Positions 32,037 through 41,021 of a DNA stretch of 64,000 nucleotides are shown one piece after another. Source of the DNA: Hwangdonia lutea (GTDB lineage: Bacteria; Bacteroidota; Bacteroidia; Flavobacteriales; Flavobacteriaceae); NCBI RefSeq assembly GCF_032814565.1, contig NZ_CP136521.1:806001-870000 (forward strand). The letters run 5' to 3'. The notes beneath the pieces are model-generated. The model did not search any database. It was not told the DNA's origin and saw nothing but the letters and a program-made list of their open reading frames with translations. A program made the translations under genes and the position numbers. The stretch's first letter is position 1, and every line of letters starts with the position of its first letter.

Positions 32037-32699
32037 ATGAGTTCTAAATTAATTGCCCCATCCATTTTAGCAGCCGACTTTGCCAACCTTCAACGCGACA
32101 TAGAAATGGTTAACCAAAGTGAAGCTGATTGGTTTCATATTGATATTATGGACGGTGTTTTTGTGCCCAACATTTCTTTTGGCATGCCCGTTTTACAAGC
32201 TATTAGCAAACACGCAAAAAAAACAATTGATGTGCATTTAATGATTGTAGATCCAGACCGGTACATTAAAACATTTGCCAATTTAGGCAGTAATATATTA
32301 ACGGTTCATTATGAGGCCTGCACCCATTTACACCGCACACTTCAGGCTATAAAAACAGAAGGCATGCAAGCTGGCGTTGCCTTAAATCCGCATACCAACA
32401 TCAACGTTTTGGAAGATATCATTAACGACATAGATTTAGTATGCCTCATGAGCGTAAACCCAGGTTTTGGTGGCCAGAGCTTTATTGAAAATACCTATAA
32501 CAAAATACAGCAACTTAAAGCACTCATAAACCGAAAAGGCGCTTCAACACGCATTGAAATTGACGGTGGTGTTACCGATAAAAATGCAAAGCTATTGGTT
32601 GATTCTGGCGCCGATGTTTTAGTAGCTGGCAGTTATGTTTTTAAAAGCACCAACCAACTCGATACTATTAAAGGCCTAAAAGCGATTGCAAATTCTTAA
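32037..32699 (+). CDS. rpe: Ribulose-phosphate 3-epimerase
   Basis: 220 residues from the ATG at 32037 (MSSKLIAPSILAADF); the longer reading to 31959 would span a terminator. It interconverts ribulose 5-phosphate and xylulose 5-phosphate in the pentose phosphate pathway, as a TIM barrel. Landmarks: WFHIDIMDGVFVPNISFG, VDVHLMI, VLMSVNPGFGGQSFIENT-type block and IEIDGGVTDKNAKLL. The stop overlaps the convergent CBS gene by 4 bases. Confidence 0.96.
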   Translation: MSSKLIAPSILAADFANLQRDIEMVNQSEADWFHIDIMDGVFVPNISFGMPVLQAISKHAKKTIDVHLMIVDPDRYIKTFANLGSNILTVHYEACTHLHRTLQAIKTEGMQAGVALNPHTNINVLEDIINDIDLVCLMSVNPGFGGQSFIENTYNKIQQLKALINRKGASTRIEIDGGVTDKNAKLLVDSGADVLVAGSYVFKSTNQLDTIKGLKAIANS

Positions 32700-33112
32700 A
32701 TCTGCTTAAGCAAATATTTTATTAAATCGGTTGTGGTAACAATGCCTACTAAAATACTATCGTCAACCACCGGTAATGCATGAAATTCTTTTTGGGCTAA
32801 AATTTCGGCAACTTCTTTAATCGATGTATCGCTCGTTACGCTTACCAGGTTTTTGGTCATCACCTGCTCAATGGTAAACATATTATAAACCACAGCGTCT
32901 ACATTGCGCTCATCGTTTGTGGCATCGGCAAAACTGATCCGAAGTAAATCCGAATAGCTTAACATCCCTATTATTGACTCTTGGGTTACAACAGGAATAT
33001 GCCTAATGTTGTGTCTTTTAAAAAGCATTTCGGCTCTATCTAAATTATCAGACCGCGTTAAAGCGATAACGTTTTTGGTCATTATTTCTGAAACTGGAGT
33101 TGTTTTTCTCAT
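32696..33112 (-). CDS. Two-CBS-domain protein
   Basis: 138 residues. Two CBS domains: about 8-60 (SEIMTKNVIALTRSDNLDRAEM, HNIRHIPVVTQESIIGMLSYSDL) and about 80-135 (QVMTKNLVSVTSDTSIKEVAEIL, FHALPVVDDSILVGIVTTTDLI). Together they form one adenosyl-binding Bateman module. Stand-alone CBS proteins sense nucleotides such as AMP or c-di-AMP or regulate a partner; the partner is unknown. Convergent with rpe. Confidence 0.9.
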   Translation of the reverse strand: MRKTTPVSEIMTKNVIALTRSDNLDRAEMLFKRHNIRHIPVVTQESIIGMLSYSDLLRISFADATNDERNVDAVVYNMFTIEQVMTKNLVSVTSDTSIKEVAEILAQKEFHALPVVDDSILVGIVTTTDLIKYLLKQI

Positions 33113-33203
33113 GATATTCCGTTTTAAAATCTACACTAAAAGTATAAATGAAAAACTGAATAAAGTATGATAAAAATCATGGATTCAAGATATTTTTTAA
33201 AGC

Positions 33204-34055
33204 CTAATATCCTGCAATTTTAAAATTAAGCATTTGCTTAACTTTGGCGTAAACCTTGGGGAATTGCGACTTGAATTCTTGTGGGGTTTCAATAAAATTT
33301 TCAATGATTACGGCAACAAATTCAAACTGATTAGTAAAGGCATATTTTCTGAAATAATCCGAATTTAAAAGTCTATTTCGTAAAGCTTCATTTGTTGACA
33401 ACAGTTTTGTGAGCTCTTTAAAAGAATCGCTAAAAATGGTGGAACTTACATCGCGCTCCTTGATGCTGTTTATATGAATAGCGTGGGTAAATTCATGAAT
33501 ACCCAAATTCAAATTATCCTTGCCATCATTGAATCCCGCTTTAAAATCATCCCACGATAACACCAATGCCTTTAACTTAGGATTGAACTCACCGCGGTGA
33601 TACGCCTTATTGGTATTGGAATAAAACTTGTTAGGATATATTACAATTTTAGAAATAACACCAATATAAAAGTCTCTGAAACCAAACGTAAGCATGACGG
33701 CAGTGGCAGAGATTAACACTTTCATCTCATCGGTAATTCTATTGCCATCTCTTCCTATAAAATCTTTGTCTTTAATAAATAAGGCTACGCGGTGTTCGAA
33801 ATATTTTTTTTCTTTATCCGATAACTTCTTATAAAACGAAAATTGATTTTTTAAAATTGATTTTTGAGACTCATTAAGCTGCTTTAAAAAAATATAAAAA
33901 TGATTATACAAAGGCTTCTTATGCTTTAAAACATAGGCCATTTCCGTCATTTTAAAAGCATAATGTAAAAACAAATATGCCAATGCCGCAAACAAAATGC
34001 CCAAAATCACCTTACTGCCCAAGGTATAAGTCTCGATAATTAAAAAATAAAGCAT
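33204..34055 (-). CDS. MtfA-like zinc peptidase (M90)
   Basis: 283 residues. N-terminal membrane segment (residues about 8-33). The zinc motif is HEFTH at 187-191, in GIHEFTHAIHINS. MtfA (E. coli YeeI) is a cytoplasmic peptidase that relieves Mlc repression of glucose PTS genes; the Bacteroidota forms carry an N-terminal membrane helix and lack PTS, so the role is probably different. Landmarks around it: LGFRDFYIGVISKIVIYP (aligned to the MtfA core) and NQFEFVAVIIENFIETP (third ligand region). Single gene at the edge of the galactose cluster. Confidence 0.85.
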   Translation of the reverse strand: MLYFLIIETYTLGSKVILGILFAALAYLFLHYAFKMTEMAYVLKHKKPLYNHFYIFLKQLNESQKSILKNQFSFYKKLSDKEKKYFEHRVALFIKDKDFIGRDGNRITDEMKVLISATAVMLTFGFRDFYIGVISKIVIYPNKFYSNTNKAYHRGEFNPKLKALVLSWDDFKAGFNDGKDNLNLGIHEFTHAIHINSIKERDVSSTIFSDSFKELTKLLSTNEALRNRLLNSDYFRKYAFTNQFEFVAVIIENFIETPQEFKSQFPKVYAKVKQMLNFKIAGY

Positions 34056-34150
34056 ATAGCATAAACGCTTTTAAAAAGTTAAAATTGCTAGAAATAGATT
34101 GTCTTCTACTTCACATAGTTTCTGGCAATTTACAATTAAAAACCCAGGTT

Positions 34151-35173
34151 TTATTTAACTAAATCCCGTAGTCGTTGCGCCGCTTGTTCGGCAGTAATGT
34201 CGCGCTGTGGCGTACCAAACATTTCGTAACCTACCATAAACTTTTTTACGGTGGCGCTTCTTAATAACGGCGGATAAAAACTCATGTGCCAATGCCAATG
34301 GCTATTATCTTCACCGTTTGTTGGCGCTTGATGAATACCACTGGAATAAGGAAAAGAACAGGCAAACAACGCATCGTAAACCTTGGTTAAAACGGAAATA
34401 GCCTCGGCGAAAGCACGACTTTCTTTTTCAGAAAGTTGGGTAATATCTTTGTATGTTCTTTTTGGCGCAATCATAGCTTCAAAAGGCCAAATGGCCCAAA
34501 ATGGGATTAACACAACAAAATCGTCATTTTCAAAAATGATGCGTTCTTTGGCTTCCAATTCTTGTTTTAAATAGTCGCCCAAAAGACTGCTTTTGTTTTT
34601 TAAATAGTATGCTTTTTGCTGATTATCTTTCTTTTCAACTTCGTTTGGAATTGTGGACTGGCTCCAAATTTGACCGTGTGGATGCGGATTACTACACCCC
34701 ATTACTGCGCCTTTATTCTCAAATATCTGCACGTTATTTATGGCTTTATTTGCACCAAGCAATTTGTACTCATCCTGCCAAACCTTAACTACTTTGTTAA
34801 TGGCGTCAATATCCATATCTGCCAAACTTTTTGAATGGTCCGGACTAAAGCATATTACTTTACAGATTCCCGTTTCGCTTTCAGCTTTAAATAATCCATT
34901 ATTTAAAGAAAAAGATTTTGAGTTGGATTGCAATGCAGCAAAATCGTTTGTAAACACAAAAACATCTTTATAATCTGGGTTTACTTCACCGTTAATTCTA
35001 GTGTTTCCGGCGCATAAATAGCAGTTTGGGTCGTGCGTTGGCCGCACCTCGTTTGAGACGGATTCGTTTTGTCCTTGCCACGGTCGTTTTGCGCGATGTG
35101 GCGATACCAAAACCCATTCGCCCGTTAATATATTGAATCTTTTATGCGAGTAATCTTGTAAATCTGTGTTCAT
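34151..35173 (-). CDS. galT: Galactose-1-phosphate uridylyltransferase
   Basis: 340 residues, Leloir pathway: UDP-glucose + Gal-1-P to UDP-galactose + Glc-1-P. Landmarks: N-terminal RFNILTGEWVLVSPHRAKRPWQG, the zinc ligands CYLCAGNTRINGE, and the nucleotidylated active-site motif SNPHPHGQIW, plus HWHWHMSFYPPLLR. Last gene of the minus-strand gntR-galM-galK-galT operon; the start is about 20 bases past the galK stop. Confidence 0.96.
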   Translation of the reverse strand: MNTDLQDYSHKRFNILTGEWVLVSPHRAKRPWQGQNESVSNEVRPTHDPNCYLCAGNTRINGEVNPDYKDVFVFTNDFAALQSNSKSFSLNNGLFKAESETGICKVICFSPDHSKSLADMDIDAINKVVKVWQDEYKLLGANKAINNVQIFENKGAVMGCSNPHPHGQIWSQSTIPNEVEKKDNQQKAYYLKNKSSLLGDYLKQELEAKERIIFENDDFVVLIPFWAIWPFEAMIAPKRTYKDITQLSEKESRAFAEAISVLTKVYDALFACSFPYSSGIHQAPTNGEDNSHWHWHMSFYPPLLRSATVKKFMVGYEMFGTPQRDITAEQAAQRLRDLVK

Positions 35174-35195
35174 TTTTAATAGATATAATTATGTG

Positions 35196-36344
35196 CTACT
35201 TTACTAAATGGGTGCCGTTTGATAATTTTACAAAATACACCGAGCAATCTTTATTAAATTTATTTTTATACGCTTTGGAAGCTGAATCGGCAAAGGCTTT
35301 GGCTTCGGTTTTTGCCACTAAATTAATGGTGCAACCTCCAAATCCACCACCCATCATTCGTGCGCCTAAAACATGTTCGTTCTTTTTGGCCTGTTCAACT
35401 AGAAAATCCAATTCGTCGCAGCTTACCTTGTATTGATTTGATAAGCCATCGTGCGACTGATAGATTAAAGCGCCCAGTGTTTCAAGGTCGTTATCCTTAA
35501 TGGCTTTGGCTGCTTTTATGGTTCGTTTATTTTCCTGAATAACGTATAAGGCTTTCTGATAATCTTCCGGCGTTACTTGATCTTTTATTTGTTCCAAATC
35601 GGATTCGGTGGCATCACGAAGTGCTTTTATTCCGAGCAATTTAGAAATGTTTTCGCAAGCCGCACGCCTATCGTTATAAGCGCTATCGGACAGACTGTGC
35701 TTTACGTTCGTGTTTATTAGCATAAGTTGATGGTCCTTGAAATTAATCTCAAAAGGTTCAGCTTCAACCGTTCTGCAATCTAAATGCAGTGCATTGTTTT
35801 CAATCCCAAACATGCTGGCATATTGGTCCATAATACCACATTTAACGCCCACATAATTATGCTCTGCTTTTTGTGAAATTAAAATCATGTCGTGCTTAGA
35901 CAAGCCTAAATCTAAAAGTTCATTCAACCCAAAAACCACACTGTTTTCTAATGCTGCTGAAGAAGACATGCCAGCGCCTCCGGGAATATCGCCCTTAAAA
36001 ACGATATTAAAATTGCCAACAACAATATTCTTTTTCTGAATTTCGGCTACTACACCCAATACATAATTTTCCCAACTGCCTTCTGGTGATGGTTTTAGTT
36101 TATCCAATTCAAATTCAACCGTACTATCCAAATTCAAAGCTATTGCCGTACAGTGCCCAGAATTGCTCTTTTGAATAGCAGCAGCGATACCTTTATCTAC
36201 CGCGGCAGGGAAAACAAAACCTTCGTTATAATCGGTATGCTCGCCAATAAGGTTGATGCGCCCAGGAGAAAAAACAAGCAATGGGCTTTGATTAAAAGTC
36301 TCGATATATTTTGTCTTTACGGCGTTAATTAATTCAGCTTTCAT
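35196..36344 (-). CDS. galK: Galactokinase
   Basis: 382 residues, GHMP kinase. Phosphorylates galactose at C1 with ATP. Landmarks: GRINLIGEHTDYNEGFVFP (galactose site), the phosphate-binding loop GGAGMSSSAALE, the catalytic Asp region KCGIMDQYASMFG, and GARMMGGGFGGCTINLV near the C-terminus. Second from last in the galactose operon, between galM and galT. Confidence 0.96.
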   Translation of the reverse strand: MKAELINAVKTKYIETFNQSPLLVFSPGRINLIGEHTDYNEGFVFPAAVDKGIAAAIQKSNSGHCTAIALNLDSTVEFELDKLKPSPEGSWENYVLGVVAEIQKKNIVVGNFNIVFKGDIPGGAGMSSSAALENSVVFGLNELLDLGLSKHDMILISQKAEHNYVGVKCGIMDQYASMFGIENNALHLDCRTVEAEPFEINFKDHQLMLINTNVKHSLSDSAYNDRRAACENISKLLGIKALRDATESDLEQIKDQVTPEDYQKALYVIQENKRTIKAAKAIKDNDLETLGALIYQSHDGLSNQYKVSCDELDFLVEQAKKNEHVLGARMMGGGFGGCTINLVAKTEAKAFADSASKAYKNKFNKDCSVYFVKLSNGTHLVK

Positions 36345-36359
36345 CTTTTATGTATTAAG

Positions 36360-37247
36360 TTATTTTATCATTTTCAAACGCCAATCTATGCGATAAGATG
36401 CGTTGGGCTTTAATACTTTAAGCCCGATTTGATTATTAAAACTATCAGACACACCCGTTGTTGGCTCAATGGCTATAATGTTTTCTTTTGGCGGTGTGTA
36501 AACCTGTAAAAAATTATGTTCTTCGGACGATTCTATTACAAATTGATACGTTGGTGTGTTGAAGGTAATGGCATCATCATTTAAAATCCAACAATCGTCT
36601 AGTTTTTTATCTTCAATATTAAAGCTTTTAACAGCGTCGATTTTTTCAACACCGGTTGTGATGTTTCGTTCTCCCAATTTCAATTTTTGATGACTTGAAA
36701 ATTGCAAATCACTTGCGTATAAATTTTCACTTAAAAAATATGGATGCCAACCCAAAGTAAACGGAAACGATGCTGTGCTCGTGTTGGTAACCGAAACCGA
36801 TAAACTCATGGCATCTTTGGTAAAAACATACTCCAATTGGATGCTGTACGTAAAGGGGAACCCTTGAGTCAATTCATTTTCTTCATATTCCAATTTAACC
36901 GAAATGGATTCGTTGCCGCCTTTATGTTCAATAACGTTAAAAACCTTATTATAAACCAAACCGTGTAACGCATTGTTTTCAGACACGTTATTGGCATCTA
37001 GCTGATAATGGGTTTTATTGAAATTATAAGCGCCATCTTTAATCCGGTTTGCAAACGGAAACAGAATGGCACTGGCATAAGTATCGGCATAAACCAAAGG
37101 GTTTAAATCTACTATTATCGATTTACCGTTAAGTGTTAATTCCTGTAAACTGGCGCCATCATTCAAATGTATTTTAGCAAAAAACGAAGCGTCGGAATTT
37201 TTTAATTCCAACACATTGTTTTCATTTTGATGTTTAATACTGTACAC
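36360..37247 (-). CDS. galM: Aldose 1-epimerase family (galactose mutarotase)
   Basis: 295 residues. Interconverts alpha- and beta-galactose so that galactokinase gets the alpha anomer. Landmarks: LNDGASLQELTLNGKSIIVDL, YASAILFPFANRIKDGAYNF, the active His region NALHGLVYNKVF, SFPFTLGWHPYFL and the glutamate region PPKENIIAIEPTTGVSDSFN. It is nearer the LacX-like mutarotases than E. coli GalM. First structural gene after the gntR regulator. Confidence 0.9.
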   Translation of the reverse strand: MYSIKHQNENNVLELKNSDASFFAKIHLNDGASLQELTLNGKSIIVDLNPLVYADTYASAILFPFANRIKDGAYNFNKTHYQLDANNVSENNALHGLVYNKVFNVIEHKGGNESISVKLEYEENELTQGFPFTYSIQLEYVFTKDAMSLSVSVTNTSTASFPFTLGWHPYFLSENLYASDLQFSSHQKLKLGERNITTGVEKIDAVKSFNIEDKKLDDCWILNDDAITFNTPTYQFVIESSEEHNFLQVYTPPKENIIAIEPTTGVSDSFNNQIGLKVLKPNASYRIDWRLKMIK

Positions 37248-37267
37248 TATGATTTAATTTTAAATGG

Positions 37268-38260
37268 TTATAACGAGTTTCTTAAAATAAGGTTATTTGG
37301 GTTTACAATTTTACCCACTTTTTTATTGAGTATCATGCTTGCCAATTGTTTTCCCATGGCATTAAAATCGGTCGAAATGGTAGTAATACCATCGGCGACA
37401 ATTTCTTTGAGCAAGGTATCATTATACGAAATAACGCCCACATCTTTAGCCAATATCAAATTGTTATTTTTAAATGATTTTATAATGCGAAGCAAATTTT
37501 TATCGTCCGGAATAATATAAAGTTCTCCAGGTTTTGGAGTGTTGCTTTTTAGTGAATCAATAACCGAATAATCAATTTTATAGGCTTCACAAAATAGCTT
37601 AAAACCTCTTAACATACCCTGTGGCTGTTTGTCCTCAGGGAAAAGCAATATTATTTTTTTGTATTTTTCAATTAGATGCAAAGCCTTTTTTAAACCATTG
37701 AAAATATCTTTTTCAAAATTCTGATAAATAGCTGAATAGGGCTTTAAATCGTCATGTATTTGATCTAAAATATACACTTTTTCCTGTGGCAGATTTTGAA
37801 TAACCGCATTTGAATTATTGAAATTGGCAGGCATAATTACATAAAAATTATAGGCTCCAATATTGTCATGAATCAATTTACTAAAAATTGTTGTATTAAA
37901 ATGATGGAAAAAAATATCGACTTGAATGTTTTCTCCCAAGCCTTCCAAAAACGAATTATACAGATCTTCTTTAAACGAGTTTAACTCATCGAAAAGCAAA
38001 AACACTTTCTGATTCACATTAATATCTTCACTGGCAACATAGTAGCCTTTACCCACAACAGACTGAATAATACCTCTGTTTTTCAGCTCGTTAAACGCCA
38101 TTAAAACCGTATCTCTAGAAAGCGAATGCGCATCTTTAACCTTATTAATCGATGGCAGCTGATCACCTTTTTTAAGTACCCCAGATGCAATAGCCTCTTC
38201 AATCGAATTAACAATTTGCTTATATTTTGGTATGCCTATTTTATTCTGAATTGAAATCAT
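37268..38260 (-). CDS. GntR-family regulator with LacI-type sensor domain
   Basis: 330 residues. A GntR winged helix at about 8-75 (YKQIVNSIEEAIASGVLKKGDQLPSINK, then SLSRDTVLMAFNELKNRGI) is fused to a periplasmic-binding-protein-like domain (VFLLFDELNSFKEDLYNSFLEGLG ... SYNDTLLKEIVADGITTISTDF), the AraR/GntR type of sugar regulators in Bacteroidota. It lies at the head of the gal operon and divergent from the sugar symporter, so it is the likely local regulator responding to galactose. Candidate operator at 38296-38313. Confidence 0.88.
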   Translation of the reverse strand: MISIQNKIGIPKYKQIVNSIEEAIASGVLKKGDQLPSINKVKDAHSLSRDTVLMAFNELKNRGIIQSVVGKGYYVASEDINVNQKVFLLFDELNSFKEDLYNSFLEGLGENIQVDIFFHHFNTTIFSKLIHDNIGAYNFYVIMPANFNNSNAVIQNLPQEKVYILDQIHDDLKPYSAIYQNFEKDIFNGLKKALHLIEKYKKIILLFPEDKQPQGMLRGFKLFCEAYKIDYSVIDSLKSNTPKPGELYIIPDDKNLLRIIKSFKNNNLILAKDVGVISYNDTLLKEIVADGITTISTDFNAMGKQLASMILNKKVGKIVNPNNLILRNSL

Positions 38261-38295
38261 ATCTAGCGCAAAGGTAATCTATTATTTCATAAAAA

Positions 38296-38313
38296 CCTAC
38301 TAGACCCTACTAG
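38296..38313. promoter_or_regulatory. Candidate operator of the galactose regulator
   Basis: Two perfect 8-bp direct repeats CCTACTAG separated by AC, in the 142-base gap between gntR and the symporter. Position suits control of both divergent units. Confidence 0.45.
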
Positions 38314-38360
38314 TTGTTTTTTTTATTAATTAAAACTACAAATCTTTAAAAATAAATATA

Positions 38361-38368
38361 TATATTTG
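38361..38368 (+). promoter_or_regulatory. -7 box for the sugar symporter
   Basis: TATATTTG, an exact TAnnTTTG match, 34 bases before the ATG at 38403. Confidence 0.55.
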
Positions 38369-38402
38369 ATGCTTTAACACTAACTAAACTAACTAATACA
38401 TT

Positions 38403-40052
38403 ATGACAGCAGGATTTGGTACATGGGACTACGTGGTCTTTATTGCTTACGCCATTTTAATTTTGGGCGTAGGATTATGGGTTTCTAGAGACAAAAAAGG
38501 ACATCAAAAAAACGCTGAAGATTATTTTTTAGCCAGTAAATCCCTGCCTTGGTGGGCTATTGGCGCATCGTTAATTGCCGCTAACATTTCAGCAGAACAA
38601 TTTATAGGTATGTCCGGTTCTGGTTTTGCATCAGGGCTTGCCATAGCGTCTTACGAATGGATGGCCGCCATTACCTTGATAATTGTCGGTAAATATTTCT
38701 TACCTATTTTTATTGAAAAAGGACTTTACACCATTCCTGAATTTGTTGAGAAACGCTACTCCACCAACCTAAAAACCATTCTCGCAGTATTTTGGATTGC
38801 TCTTTATGTATTTGTGAATTTAACCACCGTTTTATATTTAGGTTCCTTGGCACTAAACACCATTTTAGGAATTCCACTAATATATGGTGTTATTGGATTA
38901 GCATTGTTTGCTGCAGCTTATTCGCTTTATGGCGGTTTATCTGCCGTGGCTTGGACCGATGTAATACAAGTTGTTTTCTTAGTATTAGGAGGTTTGGTAA
39001 CCACTTATTTAGCACTAAACACCGTTTCGGGCGGCGATGGTTTTATTGCAGGACTGAACACTGTTTTTGAGGAAGTGCCAGAACGTTTTGAAATGATTCT
39101 TGACGAATCCAATCCGGAGTATAAAAATTTACCGGGAATAGCCGTACTAGTTGGTGGAATGTGGGTAGCAAACCTATATTATTGGGGATTCAACCAATAT
39201 ATAATTCAACGAACCCTTGCAGCCAAATCACTAAGAGAAGCTCAGAAAGGTATTCTATTTGCCGCATTCTTAAAATTACTTATTCCATTAATTGTTGTTA
39301 TTCCAGGCATAGCTGCTTATGTTATGATTAACGACCCAGAAATTATGGCAAAATTAGGTGATGTGGCCTCTAGAAACCTACCATCATTAGAACAAGCTGA
39401 TAAAGCCTACCCTTGGTTATTGCAATTTTTACCAACTGGCCTTAAAGGATTAGCATTTGCTGCATTGGCTGCCGCCATAGTGTCTTCTTTAGCGTCTATG
39501 TTAAACTCAACATCTACCATCTTTACGATGGATATTTACAAGCAATACATCAATAAAACAGCTAGCGATAAAGCTACCGTAAATACGGGAAGAATCTCCG
39601 CGTTTATCGCTTTAGTAATTGCTTGTATAGTTGCTCCGCTTTTAGGTAATTTAGACCAAGCCTTCCAGTTTATTCAAGAATATACCGGCATAGTGAGCCC
39701 AGGTATTTTAGCGGTGTTCTTACTAGGTTTATTTTGGAAGAAAACCACCAACAAAGCAGCGATTATTGGTGCATTGGCCTCCATTCCAATTGCGATGTAC
39801 TTTAAAGTAGCACCAAAAGGATGGTCTACATCACCTTTCTTTGTTGATATACCGTTTATGGACCAAATGGGATTAACACTACTTTTAACCATGTTGGTTA
39901 TTGCTATATTTAGTTATGTACAACACAAAGGTGCAGATGATGAAAAAGGCATACCAATTACAAAACAATTGTTTAAAACTTCACCATTGTTTAACATCGG
40001 ATCGTTTGCAGTAATGATTATTTTAACTGTTTTATACGCTTTATTCTGGTAA
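38403..40052 (+). CDS. Sodium/sugar symporter (SSS family, SGLT-like)
   Basis: 549 residues, about fourteen membrane segments. Landmarks of the sugar branch: GASLIAANISAEQFIGMSGSGFASG, ANLYYWGFNQYIIQRTLAAKS and LAFAALAAAIVSSLASMLNSTSTIFTMDIYKQY. It imports a sugar with Na+; placement opposite gntR-galM-galK-galT points to galactose, though glucose cannot be excluded. Single gene ending in a strong terminator. Confidence 0.93.
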   Translation: MTAGFGTWDYVVFIAYAILILGVGLWVSRDKKGHQKNAEDYFLASKSLPWWAIGASLIAANISAEQFIGMSGSGFASGLAIASYEWMAAITLIIVGKYFLPIFIEKGLYTIPEFVEKRYSTNLKTILAVFWIALYVFVNLTTVLYLGSLALNTILGIPLIYGVIGLALFAAAYSLYGGLSAVAWTDVIQVVFLVLGGLVTTYLALNTVSGGDGFIAGLNTVFEEVPERFEMILDESNPEYKNLPGIAVLVGGMWVANLYYWGFNQYIIQRTLAAKSLREAQKGILFAAFLKLLIPLIVVIPGIAAYVMINDPEIMAKLGDVASRNLPSLEQADKAYPWLLQFLPTGLKGLAFAALAAAIVSSLASMLNSTSTIFTMDIYKQYINKTASDKATVNTGRISAFIALVIACIVAPLLGNLDQAFQFIQEYTGIVSPGILAVFLLGLFWKKTTNKAAIIGALASIPIAMYFKVAPKGWSTSPFFVDIPFMDQMGLTLLLTMLVIAIFSYVQHKGADDEKGIPITKQLFKTSPLFNIGSFAVMIILTVLYALFW

Positions 40053-40075
40053 ACAACATTACATGTATAAAAAAT

Positions 40076-40110
40076 AAAAAGCCCTGTAATATTGCGTTAC
40101 AGGGCTTTTT
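40076..40110 (+). terminator. Terminator of the sugar symporter
   Basis: AAAAAGCCCTGTAA(tattgcg)TTACAGGGCTTTTT, 14-bp stem. Confidence 0.9.
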
Positions 40111-40201
40111 TATTTGTAAAACCACCAAAAAGATTAATTAAGGTTTTAGATTTTATTTTTAAATTACGATTGAATTGAAATTTTAAGCTCATATGAACGA
40201 G

Positions 40202-40239
40202 ACTCGCTACCCGCATATCTTAAAGCTCTATTTTGAAAA
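40202..40239 (-). repeat. Conserved block 3' of tRNA-Arg(TCG), partner of 12901-12938
   Basis: Ungapped similarity to 12901-12938 (TCGCT, CGCAT, AGCTC, TTTGAAAA). It stands just past the hairpin at 40245-40290. Confidence 0.55.
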
Positions 40240-40244
40240 CAAAA

Positions 40245-40290
40245 AAACTTTGCTTACAAATTCAAGCGGACTTGATTTGAGACAAAGTTT
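40245..40290 (-). terminator. Terminator of tRNA-Arg(TCG)
   Basis: AAACTTTG/CAAAGTTT outer stem with inner CAAATTCAAG/CTTGATTTG stem. On the minus strand it is followed by TTTTTTTGTTTTC. Confidence 0.7.
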
Positions 40291-40303
40291 ATTTGTTTAT
40301 TCG

Positions 40304-40377
40304 TGACCGCGGAGGGATTCGAACCCCCAACCCTCAGAGCCGAAATCTGATATTCTATCCAGTTGAACTACGCAGCC
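40304..40377 (-). tRNA. tRNA-Arg (anticodon TCG)
   Basis: 74 bases. Acceptor GGCTGCG/CGCGGTC with discriminator A, anticodon stem TCAGA/TCTGA around loop TTTCGGC (anticodon TCG), T arm GGGGGTTCGAATCCCTC-like. No encoded CCA. Its 5' end is 8 bases past the yqeY stop, so it may ride on that transcript. Confidence 0.93.
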
Positions 40378-40385
40378 AATTATTA

Positions 40386-40835
40386 TTACGACAATTTTTG
40401 TCTGACTATATTAGAAATGGTTTTCCCGTCGGCTTGTCCCGCCAACTCCTTACTTACTATACCCATAACTTTCCCCATATCCTTCATGCCTTCTGCCCCT
40501 ATTGAATCAATGGTCATTACAACCACTTTTTCAATTTCCTCTTCACTTAAAGCTTCAGGTAAAAACTGAGCAATCACATCGGCTTCGGCCAATTCGGGAG
40601 CAGCTAAATCTTCACGCCCTTGTTCCAAATAAATCGCAGCACTATCCCTGCGTTGCTTTACTTGCTTTTGAAGAATTTTAATCTCTTGTTCCTCGGTTAA
40701 TTCTGCCTTGGCACCACTTTCTGTTTGCGCCAATAGAATAGCCGTTTTAACTGCGCGCAATGCCGTTAAAGCCGTTTGGTCTTTAGCTTTCATTGCTGCT
40801 TTTAAAGCCGGCATTATGGTTTGTTGTAAACTCAT
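40386..40835 (-). CDS. GatB/YqeY domain protein
   Basis: 149 residues. Matches YqeY: SLQQTIMPALKAAMKAKDQTALTALRAVKTAIL, KQVKQRRDSAAIYLEQGREDLA and VMTIDSIGAEGMKDMGKVMGIVSKELAGQADGK (in pieces). The fold is the tail domain of GatB amidotransferases, thought to bind tRNA, but the role of free YqeY is not settled. It lies between ftsZ and tRNA-Arg. Confidence 0.93.
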   Translation of the reverse strand: MSLQQTIMPALKAAMKAKDQTALTALRAVKTAILLAQTESGAKAELTEEQEIKILQKQVKQRRDSAAIYLEQGREDLAAPELAEADVIAQFLPEALSEEEIEKVVVMTIDSIGAEGMKDMGKVMGIVSKELAGQADGKTISNIVRQKLS

Positions 40836-40959
40836 GGTTTTTATTTGAAATGCGAAGATATAAAAAAGTCCGCAGTCTTCAGCCTACTGTATTCAGTTAA
40901 AAAATCATTTTTAAAAAAGAAATAAGCTGTTTTTATCGCGGGAAACTTGGATAACAAAA

Positions 40960-40992
40960 ATGCCCGAAAAGTTGAGGGAACTTTTCGGGCAT
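40960..40992 (-). terminator. Terminator of the dcw cluster (after ftsZ)
   Basis: ATGCCCGAAAAGTT loop AACTTTTCGGGCAT, 14-bp stem, followed on the minus strand by TTTTTG. It ends the ftsZ transcript and separates yqeY. Confidence 0.85.
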
Positions 40993-41021
40993 AACATCGA
41001 GTTAATTCAATGTATGTAATT

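Noticed and set aside
40293-40505. Plus-strand open frame of 70 codons across tRNA-Arg(TCG)
   Set aside because: It reads the antisense of a clear tRNA and of yqeY; the translated tRNA piece (GGIRTPNPQSRN) is a familiar artefact.
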